From contig CAWKDD010000001.1 in NCBI GenBank assembly GCA_963848335.1, forward strand, positions 1,426,001 through 1,490,000: a stretch of DNA of 64,000 nucleotides, read 5' to 3'. Position 1 is the stretch's first letter. The number at the start of each line of letters is the position of its first letter. The position numbers and the translations under genes were made by a program. This DNA is from Chersky-840 sp963848335. Its GTDB lineage: Bacteria; Actinomycetota; Acidimicrobiia; Acidimicrobiales; UBA8190. The notes under the pieces are model-generated. The model was not told where the DNA came from. It was given only the letters and a program-made list of their open reading frames with translations, and made no database searches. This document shows positions 36,423 through 46,849 of the stretch, one piece after another.

Positions 36423-37624
36423 TCAGTCGGGAGGAGGGCCGAGGACGAGGCAGCCGTTGTGGCCGCCGAAGCCGAAGGAGTTCGACAGGGCCGGGGCCGG
36501 ATCCCAGGCCCGGGCCTGGCCGTGGACCACGTCGAGGTGGATCTCGGGGTCGGGCTGCTCGTAGCCGGCGGTGGGCGGGATGAGCCGGCGGTCGATGGTC
36601 AGCGCCGTGGCCACGGCCTCGATGGCGCCGGCCCCGCCCAGGGCGTGCCCGGTGACCCCTTGATCGAGGTGACCGGGGGCGACGGGGACCCGAAGACCTT
36701 CTCGATGGCCTGAGCCTCGGCCAGGTCGTTGAGCGGGGTCGAGGTCCCGTGGGCGTTGATGTGGCCGATCTCGCCGGGGCTCACCCCGGCGTCGGCGAGG
36801 GCGAGCTCCATGCACGCCGCGGCCCCGTTGCCCCCGGGGGCGGGCGCGGTGATGTGATGGGCGTCGGCGGTCGAGCCCGCGCCCAGCAGCTCGGCGTAGA
36901 TGCGGGCCCCGCGGCGGCGGGCGTGGTCGAGGTCCTCGAGGACGAGCGCGGCCCCGCCCTCGGCGCAGACGAACCCGTCGCGCCGGGCGTCGAAGGGCCG
37001 GGACTTCCCCTCGCTCGACAGAGCCGTCATGTTGCCGAAGGCGGCCAGGCCGATCCCCACCATGGCGGCCTCGGCGCCGCCGCCGATGGCCACGTCGCAG
37101 CGGCCCGTCGCCACCAGCCGGCCGGCCGCGGCGATGGCGTGGGTGCCCGCCGCGCAGGCGGTGGCGATGGTCTCGCACGGCCCGTGCCACCCGGCTCGCA
37201 TCGAGACCTGGGCGGCACCGGCGTTGGCCATCATCATGGGGATGAGGAAGGGCGACACCCGCCGCGGCCCCTTGTCGTAGAACACCCCGATCTGGTCCTG
37301 CAGCGTCTCGAGCCCGCCCACGCCGGTGGCGAAGACGACGCCCGAGCGGTCGGGGTCGGCACCGATCTCACCGGCGTCGATCAGCGCCATGTCGGCGGCG
37401 GCCACCGAGAACTGCGCGAAGCGGTCCACCCGGCGCACCTCTTTGGGCCCGAACCAGGCCGAAGGGTCGAAGTCCGTCACCCGGCGCTCGCCGTCGGGCG
37501 CCGGCCGCTGCAGCCCGTCCCAGAAGGCGTCGAGGCCGATGCCGCAGCACGAGACGATGCCCATGCCGGTGATGACGACGCGCCGTCCCCCGACGGGCCC
37601 GTCGGGCCCGACGCCGAGGAGCAT
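36423..37624 (-). CDS. fabF: Beta-ketoacyl-ACP synthase II (FabF), frame broken
   Basis: A ~400-residue condensing enzyme. The nucleophilic Cys is in TACAAGTHAI, and the two histidines in NAHGTSTPLND and VTGHALGGAGA. SNSFGFGGHNGCLVLG closes the protein. A lost G in a G-run near 36660 separates the last ~75 residues. ATG 37624 overlaps the acpP stop (ATGA). Last gene of fabD-H-G-acpP-fabF. Confidence 0.95.
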
Positions 37625-37863
37625 CAGAGCTTGGCCGAGATGAGCTCGTAGGCCTGGCCGACGGTCTCGATGCCCTCGAGCTCGGACTCGTCGACGGTGA
37701 CGTCGAAGGCCTCCTCGAGGGCCATCACCAGCTCGACGAGGTCGAGGCTGTCGGCGTCGAGGTCGTCGCCGAAGCGGGCCTCGGGCACGACCTTGTCCGG
37801 CGGCACCTGCAACACGTCGATCGCGCACGCCTTGAACTTGTCGAAGCTGGCGTCGTCGCTCAC
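37624..37863 (-). CDS. acpP: Acyl carrier protein
   Basis: A 79-residue acidic four-helix carrier. DDLDADSLDLVELVMALEE contains the Ser that receives 4'-phosphopantetheine. The GTG at 37863 follows a strong GGGAGGAA ribosome site, fitting the high expression of ACP. Between fabG and fabF; intact. Confidence 0.97.
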   Translation of the reverse strand: MSDDASFDKFKACAIDVLQVPPDKVVPEARFGDDLDADSLDLVELVMALEEAFDVTVDESELEGIETVGQAYELISAKL

Positions 37864-37920
37864 TGCTTCCTCCCTTGTCCGGTGGGGCCTTGTCCTGGTC
37901 TGGTCCGACGTGTGTCCCGG

Positions 37921-38685
37921 TCACATCCCCATGGCCAGGCCGCCGTCCACCGGCAAGACCGCTCCCGTGATGTACGCGGCGTCGGCCGAAGCAAGAAAGC
38001 CGACCGCCCCCGCCACGTCCGCGGGGCTTGCCTTCCGGCCCAGCGGCACCATGGCCAGGAGCTGCTCCACGCGCTGTTCTCCCAGGCTGGCGATCATATC
38101 CGTGTCGACCACGCCCGGAGCGACCACGTTCACCGTGATGCCCCGGCTGCCCACCTCGCGGGCCAGGGAGCGGGCCAGGCCCACCAGGCCGGCCTTGGCG
38201 GCGCCGTAGTTCACCTGGCCCGGGGACCCGAGGAACGCCACCACCGAGGACACCAGCACGATGCGCCCCCGGTGCGCCCGCACCATGGGCCCGAGCCCGC
38301 GGCGCACGACGCGGTAGACACCCGAGAGGTCGGTGTCGAGGACCTCGTTCCAGGCCTCCTCGCCCATGCGCAGCAGGAGCGTGTCCTTGGTGACCCCGGC
38401 GTTGGCCACGAGGACCTCGACGGGGCCCGAAGGCCTCCTCGACGGCGGCGAAGGCCGCGTCGACCTCGCTCGGGCCGGCGGACGTCGCACGGCACGGGCA
38501 GCAGGTGCCGTGGTGCGAGGACCGTCGCCTCCCAGCTCCGCCGGGGGCGCGGTCCGGTAGGTGACGGCCACCTTGTCGCCGAGGCGCTGGAAGTGGCGGG
38601 CACAGGCCAGGCCGATGCCGCGCGATCCGCCCGTGACCAGCACCACCCGGCCCCCGGTGCCGGCGTGCTCCGCGGCGTCGGTCAC
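37921..38685 (-). CDS. fabG: 3-oxoacyl-ACP reductase (FabG), frame broken
   Basis: Short-chain dehydrogenase of ~253 residues. LVTGGSRGIGLACARHF is the NADPH loop, LVANAG the structural motif, VLVSSVVAFLG the Ser, YGAAKAGLVGLARSLA the Tyr-x3-Lys pair, and PVDGGLAMGM the tail. The segment from about residue 45 to 90 is split over frames, with shifts between 38525 and 38420. GTG 38685 overlaps the fabH stop (GTGA). Confidence 0.93.
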   Translation of the reverse strand: MTDAAEHAGTGGRVVLVTGGSRGIGLACARHFQRLGDKVAVTYRTAPPAELGGDGPRTTAPAARAVRRPPARARSTRPSPPSRRPSGPVEVLVANAGVTKDTLLLRMGEEAWNEVLDTDLSGVYRVVRRGLGPMVRAHRGRIVLVSSVVAFLGSPGQVNYGAAKAGLVGLARSLAREVGSRGITVNVVAPGVVDTDMIASLGEQRVEQLLAMVPLGRKASPADVAGAVGFLASADAAYITGAVLPVDGGLAMGM

Positions 38686-39680
38686 GGTGCAGCCCCCGGG
38701 GCCGGACTCCGGGGCCCGATGGGGGCGACGGCGGGCGCCTCCGCCGCCCAGCGCACCACGGCGCTGGCCCACGACATGCCGGCCCCGAACCCCGACATCA
38801 GGACGTGGTCACCGGGATGCAGGCGGCCTGCGTCGGCCGCGTCGGCGAGCGCCAGGGGGACCGAGGCGCTCGAGGTGTTCCCCATCCGGTCGACCACGAC
38901 CGCCACACGGTCCATGGGAACGCCCGACACGGCCGGCGGCGGCTTCGATGATGCGCAGGTTGGCCTGATGGGGGACGAACAGGGCGATGTCGTCGGGCCG
39001 CCACCTTGGCCCGTTCCAGGGCGTTGGTGGCGGACTCGACGGTGACCCGCACGGCCCGGCGGAAGACCTCTTTCCCTTCCATGACCATGTACCCGCCGTG
39101 CGCGCAGGTGAGCAGATCGTGGGCGCTGCCGTCTACGCCGAGGTCGACGGCGAGCAGCCCGTCCTCGTCGTCGGCCTCGAGGAGGACCGCGCCGGCTCCG
39201 TCGGCGAAGAGCACGGCGGTGGCCCGGTCGTCGGGGTCGGTGAGGCGCGACACGCAGTCGGCCCCGATGAGCAGGACGCGGCGCGCCGCGCCGGTGCTGA
39301 CGGCGCCGTGGGCGGCGACCAGCGCGTAGACGAAGCCCGGAGCACGCCGCGTTGACGTCGAAGGCGCCCCCGGACAGGCCGAGCGCATGGTGCACGGCCG
39401 CCGAGGTGGCCGGAACGGCCAGGTCGGGAGTGCAGGTGGCCAGCACGAGGAGGTCGACCTCGGCCGGCGCCACGCCGGCGCGCTCGAGGGCCCGCCGCCC
39501 GGCGTCGGTCGCCAGCGACGACACCGTGCCGCCGATGCGGCGCTCGCGGATGCCCGAGCGTGTCACGATCCACTCGTCGGTGGTGTCGAGGCGTGCCTCG
39601 AGGTCGGCGTTGGTGACGACGGTGTCGGGCAGCGCGCTGCCCCACCCGGTGATCACGGCTCCCGCGCTCACCTCGGACAC
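38682..39680 (-). CDS. fabH: Beta-ketoacyl-ACP synthase III (FabH), frame broken
   Basis: Starter condensing enzyme of ~331 residues joining acyl-CoA and malonyl-ACP. The catalytic Cys is in FDVNAACSGFVYAL, His in FVPHQANLRIIE and Asn in MGNTSSASVPLALA. TDEWIVTRSGIRERR is the typical N-terminal signature. Extra bases near 39338, 39000 and 38937 break the frame. GTG 39680 is one start option; GTG 39671 is another. Confidence 0.94.
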   Translation of the reverse strand: MSEVSAGAVITGWGSALPDTVVTNADLEARLDTTDEWIVTRSGIRERRIGGTVSSLATDAGRRALERAGVAPAEVDLLVLATCTPDLAVPATSAAVHHALGLSGGAFDVNAACSGLRLRAGRRPRRRQHRRGAPRPAHRGRLRVAPHRPRRPGHRRALRRRSRRGPPRGRRRGRAARRRPRRRRQRPRSAHLRARRVHGHGRERGLPPGRAGHRRVRHQRPGTGQGGGPTTSPCSSPIRPTCASSKPPPAVSGVPMDRVAVVVDRMGNTSSASVPLALADAADAGRLHPGDHVLMSGFGAGMSWASAVVRWAAEAPAVAPIGPRSPAPGAAP

Positions 39681-39717
39681 CCGCTCGGGCGCGCTCGGCG
39701 CTTCGTCTGGTCCAGGC

Positions 39718-40963
39718 TCACGCGCCGTCGGCCTGCACGCGCAACCAGGCGACGGGCTCCCCGGCGGCCACGCGCTCGCCGGGATGGGCCAGGAAGCCCA
39801 CGACGATGCCGGCGAAGGGGGTGCGGACCTCGGCCGCTCCCACCGTGCCCAGGAGGTCGCCCACCGCCACCGGCGCACCCTCGCCCTGGGGGATGTCCTC
39901 GCCCTGGGGCGACAGGCCACCGGGCCCCGGTGCGGCCAGTCCCGCCACGGGCTCGAAGACACCGGCCGAAGGCGAGATCACCACGCGCTCGGACGTGAAG
40001 AGGTGCTCGCCCTGGTGGGCCGAGGCGTAGGAGTTCAGCGTCTCGCTCCCGGCGATGGCGTTCACGAGGGTGTCGAGATCGTCGGGAGTCGCCACGGCGC
40101 TGGCCAGGGCGTCGGGCACGGTGCGGCGGGCGAGGCCGGTGAGGACCCCGCCGGGCCCGATCTCGACGAAGCGGGTGGCCCCCATGCCCGCCAGGGTCTC
40201 GAGGCTCTGGCGCCAACGCACCGGGCTGCACAGCTGGGCCGACAACAGCCCGGGCCAGTCGGCGGCGACGCGGTGGGCGCGGCCGTCCACGTTGGCGATC
40301 ACGGGGATCTCGGGCTCGCTGAAGGGCGTGCCCGACAGCGACTTGCGCAGCCACACCCGGGCCGGGGCCATGAGCATGGTGTGGAAGGCGCCCGCCACCG
40401 GGATGGGGATCACCTTCCTCGCACCGAGCTCCTTGGCGATGGTGCCGGCCAGGGCCACGGCCTCGGCCGTTCCCGGCGATCACCGTCTGGCCCGGCGCGT
40501 TGTAGTTGGCCACCCACACCTCACCCTCGGCGCGCTGGCAGGCGGCGTCGACGGTGTCGTCGTCGGCGCCCATCACCGCCGCCATGGTCCCGGGGTGCTC
40601 TTCGGCGGCGTTGTGCATGGCCTCGCCCCGTTCCACCACCAGGCGCACACCCTCTTCGAAGCCGAGGGCGCCGCTCGCCGCCAGGGCCGTGTACTCACCC
40701 AGGCTGTGGCCCGCGCACGAGGTGGGCTCGATGCCCACCCGCTCGACGGCGTCGAGGACGACGAGGCTGAGGACGAACGTGGCCAGCTGGGCGTTGGCGC
40801 TGAGGGTGAGCTCGTCCTGGCCCACCTCGAGCAGCAGGCGGGAGACGTCGCGGCCCGCCACCGACGAGGCCTCCTCGACGACCTCCCAGGAGGGGTGGTC
40901 CAGCCAGGCGCGGCCCATGCCGGGTCGCTGGGATCCCTGACCCGGGAAGGTGAACGCCAGCAC
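39718..40963 (-). CDS. fabD: Malonyl-CoA:ACP transacylase (FabD) fused to a C-terminal biotinyl/lipoyl-like domain, one frame break
   Basis: About 414 residues, against ~300-310 for ordinary FabD. FPGQGSQRPGMG, the nucleophile loop CAGHSLGEYTALA and VAGAFHTMLMAPA (catalytic His) define FabD. One extra A near 40477 breaks the frame after QTVIAG. Downstream of a linker (HQGEHLFTSERVV) residues ~330-414 read as a barrel-sandwich domain: ISPSAGVFEPV, APVAVGDLLGTV, TPFAGIVVGFLAHPGERVAAGEPVAWL. The hairpin that normally presents the modified Lys (MKM) is AAEVR, with no Lys. GTG 40963 follows an AAGAGGAG ribosome site. First gene of the fab operon. Confidence 0.88.
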
Positions 40964-41199
40964 TCGGACTCCTCTTCTTTCCTCGCCGATCGATCGGGTT
41001 CTCCCCAGGGTGACACGATCGGAAGGTCGGGGTCACGTTACCGGCAGGTCATGAAAGACCCGCCGTGTCCGGAGCCCGGCTCCCGGCGCGCTCGTAAACC
41101 GCGAGACCGACACGCGGCGCGCCGACGCGGTCCGCTGGTCGATACCCGAGGGACGCGGGGACAAGCCCGATCACCGCTTCGCACTACCATCACGGACGC

Positions 41200-41283
41200 G
41201 CCCGAGTGAGGGAATTGGCAGACCTGAAGGCCTCAAAAGCCTTTGTTCGAAAGGACGTGCGGGTTCGAATCCCGCCTCGGGCA
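41200..41283 (+). tRNA. tRNA-Leu (anticodon CAA)
   Basis: The acceptor stem GCCCGAG (41200-41206) pairs with CTCGGGC (41276-41282), with discriminator A at 41283. The anticodon arm is AAGGC-CTCAAAA-GCCTT, giving CAA. A long variable arm (class II) and the T arm CGGG-TTCGAAT-CCCG are present. CCA is not encoded. It lies in the gap between the fab operon (minus) and the pdtaR region (plus). Confidence 0.93.
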
Positions 41284-41358
41284 CGGGGGCGGCCCGCCCC
41301 CGAGCGTAGCGAACGGGTGTTCGTGGACCATCGGTGCTCGACGGGGTGGCCGTTCACG

Positions 41359-41364
41359 TAGAAT
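41359..41364 (+). promoter_or_regulatory. -10 box of the small coiled-coil gene
   Basis: TAGAAT, one mismatch from TATAAT, ends 8 nt before the ATG at 41373; the clearest leaderless-type promoter in the window. Confidence 0.55.
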
Positions 41365-41372
41365 TCGCCTGC

Positions 41373-41666
41373 ATGCGCCGCTCCCTGGTCGAACGGTCCC
41401 TCAGGGACGTCCACGGACGCCTCGTGCGGGTGCGCGAGGAATTGGCGGTGCTCGACGAACAGCTGGTGATGCTCAACGACTCGGCCGAGGACGCCCGGAT
41501 CCGCTCGCTCGTGTCGGAGACCCCCCTGGCGGGCCACGAGTACGCCGACGCCCAGCGTTCCGCCGACGCCGCCAACCGGGGCCGTACCGCCCTCCTCGCC
41601 ATGATCGGTGAGCTGGAGCGCCGCCAGGACGAGCTCCTCGGCAAGCTGGCCGTCGAGCCCAGGTAA
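41373..41666 (+). CDS. Small coiled-coil protein, function unknown
   Basis: A 97-residue helical protein with heptad spacing in the first half (LVRVREELAVLDEQLVML) and at the end (LLAMIGELERRQDELLGKL), so it probably forms an antiparallel coiled coil. The middle DARIRSLVSETPLAGHEYADAQ is the turn. Small proteins of this type sit near pdtaR in actinobacteria as far as I recall, but I assign no function. ATG 41373 is set by the adjacent -10. Confidence 0.65.
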   Translation: MRRSLVERSLRDVHGRLVRVREELAVLDEQLVMLNDSAEDARIRSLVSETPLAGHEYADAQRSADAANRGRTALLAMIGELERRQDELLGKLAVEPR

Positions 41667-41706
41667 TCGGGCACCCGCCCCCCGGACAAGGAAAGAGACC
41701 CGCCGC

Positions 41707-42324
41707 ATGGGCAAACGCGTCGTGATCGCCGAGGACGAGGCCATCATCCGCCTCGACCTCAAGGAGATCCTCGAGGCCGAAGGGTACGAGGTCGTGGGCG
41801 AGACCGGCCGCGGCGACGAGGCCGTGGAGCTGGTCTCCCGGCACAATCCCGACATCGTCATCCTCGACATCAAGATGCCCGGCATCGACGGGATCGAAGC
41901 CGCCCGCCGCATCTCGGCCGACCACCGCGTGGCGGTGCTGATCCTCACCGCCTTCAGCCAGCGCAACCTCATCGAAGAGGCGCGCGACGCCGGCGTCGCC
42001 GCCTATCTGGTCAAGCCGTTCCAAAGCGGCGAGCTGGTGCCGGCCATCGCCGTGGCCACGGCCCGCTTCGAGGAGTTCCGCGCCATCGAGGACGAGCACA
42101 CCCGGTTGTCCGAGGACGTGCCCACCCACGAGGACAAGCTCAAGACCCGGCAGATGGTGGACCACGCCAAGGCGGTCCTCATGGACAGCTTCGGCATGGC
42201 CGAGGACGTGGCCTTCTCCTTCATCCAGCGCACCGCCATGGACCGCCGTGCCCGCATGCAGGCGGTGGCCCAGGAGATCATCGACGGGACCCTCACCCCC
42301 GAGGAGCCTGCCGGCGACACCTAG
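41707..42324 (+). CDS. pdtaR: ANTAR-domain response regulator (PdtaR type)
   Basis: A 205-residue regulator. The receiver domain has VVIAEDEAIIRLD, the phospho-Asp in IVILDIKMPG, LILTAF and YLVKPF. After a helix the ANTAR domain (~145-200) has VDHAKAVLMDSFGMAEDVAFSFIQR. ANTAR proteins bind paired RNA hairpins and prevent termination. It is the orthologue position of M. tuberculosis Rv1626 upstream of polA and rpsA. A cognate kinase (PdtaS) is not here. ATG 41707 follows AAGGAAAG. Confidence 0.94.
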   Translation: MGKRVVIAEDEAIIRLDLKEILEAEGYEVVGETGRGDEAVELVSRHNPDIVILDIKMPGIDGIEAARRISADHRVAVLILTAFSQRNLIEEARDAGVAAYLVKPFQSGELVPAIAVATARFEEFRAIEDEHTRLSEDVPTHEDKLKTRQMVDHAKAVLMDSFGMAEDVAFSFIQRTAMDRRARMQAVAQEIIDGTLTPEEPAGDT

Positions 42325-42327
42325 GAT
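42322..42327 (+). promoter_or_regulatory. -10 box of polA overlapping the pdtaR stop
   Basis: TAGGAT, whose TAG is also the pdtaR stop codon, ends 7 nt before the GTG at 42335. Confidence 0.4.
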
Positions 42328-42334
42328 TCCGGCA

Positions 42335-45135
42335 GTGCCAACCTCCAAGGCCGACGCCGGCGACCTGTACCTGCTCGACGGCAACTCCCTCGTGTTCCGG
42401 GCCTTCTTCGCCCTTCCCATCGACCTGGCCACCAAGGCGGGCCAGGTGACCAACGCCGTGCACGGCTTCACCTCGATGCTGGTGATGCTCCTGCGCGACA
42501 ACGCGCCGGGCGGCATGGCGGTGGCTTTCGACCGCCCCGAACCGACGTTCCGCGACGAGATCGTCGAGGAGTACAAGGGGAACCGCCCCGAGACCCCCGA
42601 CCTGCTCGTGCCGCAGTTCGCCCTGGTGCGCGAGGTGCTGGCGGCCCTGGGCATCGTCATGGTGGAGAAGGCGGGGTACGAGGCCGACGACATCCTCGCC
42701 ACCCTCGCCACCCGGGGGCGCGACGCGGGGCGCCACGTGGTGGTGGTGAGCGGCGACCGCGACACGTTCCAGCTCGTGGAGGACCCCTACATCAAGGTCA
42801 TGTACACGCGCCGGGGCCTCTCCGACACCGTGGTCTACGACGAGGCGGGGATCGTGGAACGCCACGGGGTGCCCCCCAAGGCCTACCCCGTGCTGGCCGC
42901 GCTGCGGGGGGACACCTCCGACAACCTGCCGGGCGTGCCCGGGGTGGGGGAGAAGACGGCGTCCAAGCTCGTGAGCACCTACGGGGACCTCGACACCATC
43001 TTCGCCCACGTGGCCGAGCAGACTCCCAAGCTCCGTCAGAGCCTGGCCGAGCACGAGGACCAGGTGCGCCGCAACGCCGAGGTCATCCCTCTGGTACGGG
43101 ACGTGGAGCTGGAGCTGGCCCTCGAGGACCTCGCCCTGGGGAAGTGGGACGCGGCCGAGGTGAAGCGGGTCTTCGGCGAGCTGGAGCTGCGTTCGGCGTG
43201 GCAGCGCCTGGCGCCGCTGCTGGGCGGGGACGCCGAGGAGTCCCTGCCGCGCGCCGTGGGCGCGCCGGCCGTGCCGAGCGTCGACTTCGGCGCGGTGCGG
43301 GCCGCGGTGCCCGCCGACGCCGCCGCCGCCGTCGGGTCCCTCGAGGCGGCGGCGCGGGCCAAGACACCCGTGGCCCTCGCCGCGCTGTGGTCCGGAGACG
43401 CGGGCCGCAGCCCCCTCCTGGGCATGGCGGTGGCGGTGGCCCCCGGCGACGAGGACAGCGGCCAAGGCGAAGCGGGGGGGCGAGCGGGAGCTCGGCGGAC
43501 AGCGCGCCCCCACCGATGTGGCTGGATGAGGGGTTGCTCGCCGACCGTGGCGTGCTCGGTGCCATCGGCGCTCTGGTGGGGCCGGGCGGTGCCCCCATCG
43601 TCTCCCACGGCGCCAAGGAGCTGATGCGCAGCCTCCTCCCGGCGGGGATCGACATCACCGGCCTGGCCCTCGACACCGCCGTGGCCGCCTACCTGCTCGA
43701 CCCGTCGTCGGGCCGCTACCGCCTCGAAGACGTGGTGGAGGTGCAGCTGGGGGTGGCGCTCGATGCCGAGGCCGAAGCGCAGGCGGCCGGGCAGCTGGCG
43801 CTGGAGGGCGCGGCACCGGTGGAGCTGTCCACCTTGGCGGCTCGCAACGCGCTGGCCCTGGGCCTGTTGTACAGACCCATGCGCCAGGCGCTGGCGCGGG
43901 CCGGGCTCGAGCGCCTCCACGACGAGGTCGAGCGGCCCCTCGTGCGCGTGCTGGCCCGCATGGAGGTGGCCGGCATCCGCGTCGACACCGTGGAGCTGCG
44001 CCGCATCGCCGAGGGCCTGGTGGCCGAGTGCACCCGGCTCGAGGCGCTCGTCCACGAGCTGGCGGGGGAGACGTTCAACGTCAACTCGACGCCTCAGCTG
44101 CGTGCCGTGCTCTACGACAAGCTCGGGCTCACGCCGGGGCGCAAGACCAAGACGGGGTTCTCCACCGACGCCTCCACGCTCGAGAAGCTGCGCGGCCAGC
44201 ACCCCGTGGTCGAGGCGTTGCTGAGCTACCGCGAGGTGGAGAAGCTCCGCTCCACCTACGGCGAGACTCTGCTGGCCGAGGTGGCCGGGGACGGGCGCAT
44301 CCACGCCACCTTCGGCCAGACCGTGGCCCGCACCGGGCGGCTGTCTTCGGACCGGCCCAACCTCCACAACATCCCCGTGCGCAGCGATGAGGGCAGACGC
44401 CTGCGCCGGGCCTTCATCCCCGCCCAGGGTTGCCGGCTGCTCGTGGCCGACTACGACCAGATCGAGCTGCGCGTCATCGCCCACCTGTCGCACGACCCCG
44501 GACTCGTGGCCGCCTTCGCCGAGGGACGCGACATCCACCGCACCACGGCGGCGAGCGTCTTCGGCGTCGCCCCCGAGGACGTCACCACCGCCCAGCGCAG
44601 CCGGGCCAAGATGGTGTCCTACGGGCTGGCCTACGGCATGGAGGCCTACGGGCTGGCCCAGCGCCTGTCCATCGAGCCGGCCGAGGCCCAGCAGATCCTC
44701 GACGCGTACTTCGCCGCCTTCCCGGCCGTGCGCGCCTACATGGAGAAGACCGTGGTCGAGGCCCGCTCCCGGGGATACACCGAGACGCTCTTCGGCCGCC
44801 GCCGCCCCCTCCCCGACCTCCACTCGCCCAACCGCAACCTGCGAATGGCGGCCGAGCGCCAGGCCATGAACGCCGGGATCCAGGGGCTCGCCGCCGACCT
44901 CTTCAAGGTGGCGCTGGTGCGGCTCGACGCCGCCCTCGAGGACAAGCAGCTGGCGTCGCGGGTGGTGCTGCAGGTCCACGACGAGGTCCTCGTGGAGGTG
45001 CCGGGCACCGAGGAAGCGGTCACGGGCGATCTCGTCCCCTCCGTGATGGCGAGCGTGGCCGATGCCGTGGACCTGGCCGTGCCCCTCGAGGTCTCCGCGG
45101 CGTGGGGGGACACGTGGGCCGACGCCAAGGGCTGA
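42335..45135 (+). CDS. polA: DNA polymerase I, one frame break
   Basis: About 932 residues. The 5' nuclease domain (~1-295) has DGNSLVFRAFFALP, YEADDILATLA, VVSGDRDTFQLV and GVPGVGEKTASKL. A central domain without recognisable 3'-5' exonuclease motifs follows. The polymerase domain has motif A DYDQIELRVIAHLS, motif B RSRAKMVSYGLAYGMEAYG and motif C QVHDEVLVEV. A break lies near 43465-43490 next to a seven-G run, in the poorly conserved central region. GTG 42335 fits the family start. The gene precedes rpsA as in mycobacteria. Confidence 0.95.
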
Positions 45136-45188
45136 GGGCCCGACACAGGGGCGCAACGCCCCCCGGGGGCCCCGGACCTGCTCTTTGC

Positions 45189-45194
45189 TACGCT
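45189..45194 (+). promoter_or_regulatory. -10 box upstream of rpsA with ~75-nt leader
   Basis: TACGCT is the best TAnnnT in the 141-bp gap. A start about 7 nt on would leave ~75 nt of leader before the ATG at 45277, unlike the leaderless genes. The leader contains GGTCGCCACCGGCGACC, a 7-bp inverted repeat that could fold. Confidence 0.35.
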
Positions 45195-45276
45195 TGAGCA
45201 CTGGTCGCCACCGGCGACCGCCCTCCGTGCTCTCGACACGTGGGGTGCCCTTGTCCGAAAGCGAGTTCCGAAGTTC

Positions 45277-46821
45277 ATGCCCGACGAAGCTGCCGGTTCA
45301 CCCGGCGTAGCTGACCCGGCGGCTGGTCCCGCCGCGGCGGCCGGTGAGGTTCCCGGCGCCATCGCCCTGCTGTCCGACGCCCCCATGGGCACCTTCGACG
45401 AAACGGGGAAGTACGTCCCCCGTGCCATCGTCGAGGACGACCTCGGTGGTGCCTCGCTCGAAGAGGCCATCGACGCCACCATCGTGGAGTTCGACGACGG
45501 TGACATCGTCGAGGGCAAGGTGGTGAAGATCGACAAGGACGAGGTCCTTCTCGACATCGGCTTCAAGTCCGAGGGCGTGATCCCCTCCGCGAGCTCTCCA
45601 TCCGCAACGACATCGATCCTTCGGAGATCGTGAGCCTCGGGGACCACATCGAGGCGCTCGTGCTCCAGAAGGAGGACAAAGAGGGCCGCCTGGTCCTGTC
45701 CAAGAAGCGGGCGCAGTACGAGCGGGCCTGGGGCACGATCGAAAAGATCAAGGACTCCGACGGCATCGTGAAGGGCCCGGTCATCGAGGTGGTGAAGGGT
45801 GGCCTCATCGTCGACATCGGGCTGCGCGGCTTCCTTCCCGCGTCCCTGGTCGAGCTGCGCCGGGTGCGCGAGCTCCAGCCCTATGTGGGCCGCAGCATCG
45901 AGGCCAAGATCATCGAGCTCGACCGCAACCGCAACAACGTGGTGCTGTCGCGCCGGGCCTGGCTCGAAGAGACCCAGAAGGAGCAGCGCGGCGAGTTCCT
46001 CGTCAACCTCAAGCCCGGCGAGCGCCGCCGCGGTGTGGTGTCGTCGGTGGTCAACTTCGGCGCCTTCGTCGACCTCGGCGGCATGGACGGGCTGATCCAC
46101 GTGTCCGAGCTGTCGTGGAAGCACGTGGACCACCCCTCCTCGGTGGTGTCGGTGGGGGACGAGGTCGAGGTCGAGGTGCTCGACGTGGACCTCGACAAGG
46201 AACGCATCAGCCTGTCGCTCAAGGCGACGCAGACCGACCCGTGGCAGGAGTTCGCCAACACGCACCAGGTGGGCGAGCTCGTCTACGGCCGGATCACCAA
46301 GCTCGTGCCCTTCGGCTCCTTCGTGCAGGTCGGTGACGGCATCGAGGGCCTCGTGCACATCTCGGAGATGGCGGGCCACCACGTCGATCTGCCCGAGCAG
46401 GTCGTCACCCCCGGCGAGGAGCTGTGGGTCAAGATCATCGACATCGACCTCCAGCGCCGGCGCATCAGCCTGTCGATCAAGCAGGCCGCCGAGGGCGGGG
46501 AGGTCTCCGAGGAGTACCGCGAGGCGTTCGGCGAGCACGCCTATGACGAGCAGGGCAACTACATCGGGTACGACTACGGCGGCACCGAGTTCACGCCCGA
46601 GACCGAGGCCCAGGCCGCATGGGCGGAGTACGTCGCCGAGCACGGCACCCCGCCCGAAGGTGCCGAGGCCGGCCCCGGCGCGCCGGCCGCCGCCCCCGGC
46701 GTCACCCGCACCCGACACGGCAGGGGCAGACGCTCCGGCTGAGGCTCCGGTGGCCGACGCTCCGGTGGCCGAAGCTCCGGCTGAGCAGCCCCCGGCTGCG
46801 GCGGCAAGCCCCGACAGCTGA
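45277..46821 (+). CDS. rpsA: 30S ribosomal protein S1, frame broken
   Basis: About 514 residues with four S1 RNA-binding domains, the actinobacterial number: GDIVEGKVVKIDKDEVLLDI, GPVIEVVKGGLIVDIGLRGF, GVVSSVVNFGAFVDLGGMDG and GRITKLVPFGSFVQVGDGIEG. A lost C near 45590 (CCCTCCGCGAG) breaks the first domain. An extra base near 46700 separates the Ala/Pro/Glu-rich tail, whose true end is TGA at 46819-46821. As rpsA is essential these breaks are almost surely sequence errors. Confidence 0.94.
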
Positions 46822-46849
46822 TCCCGGCGGCCCCGACGCCGCGGCCGCG

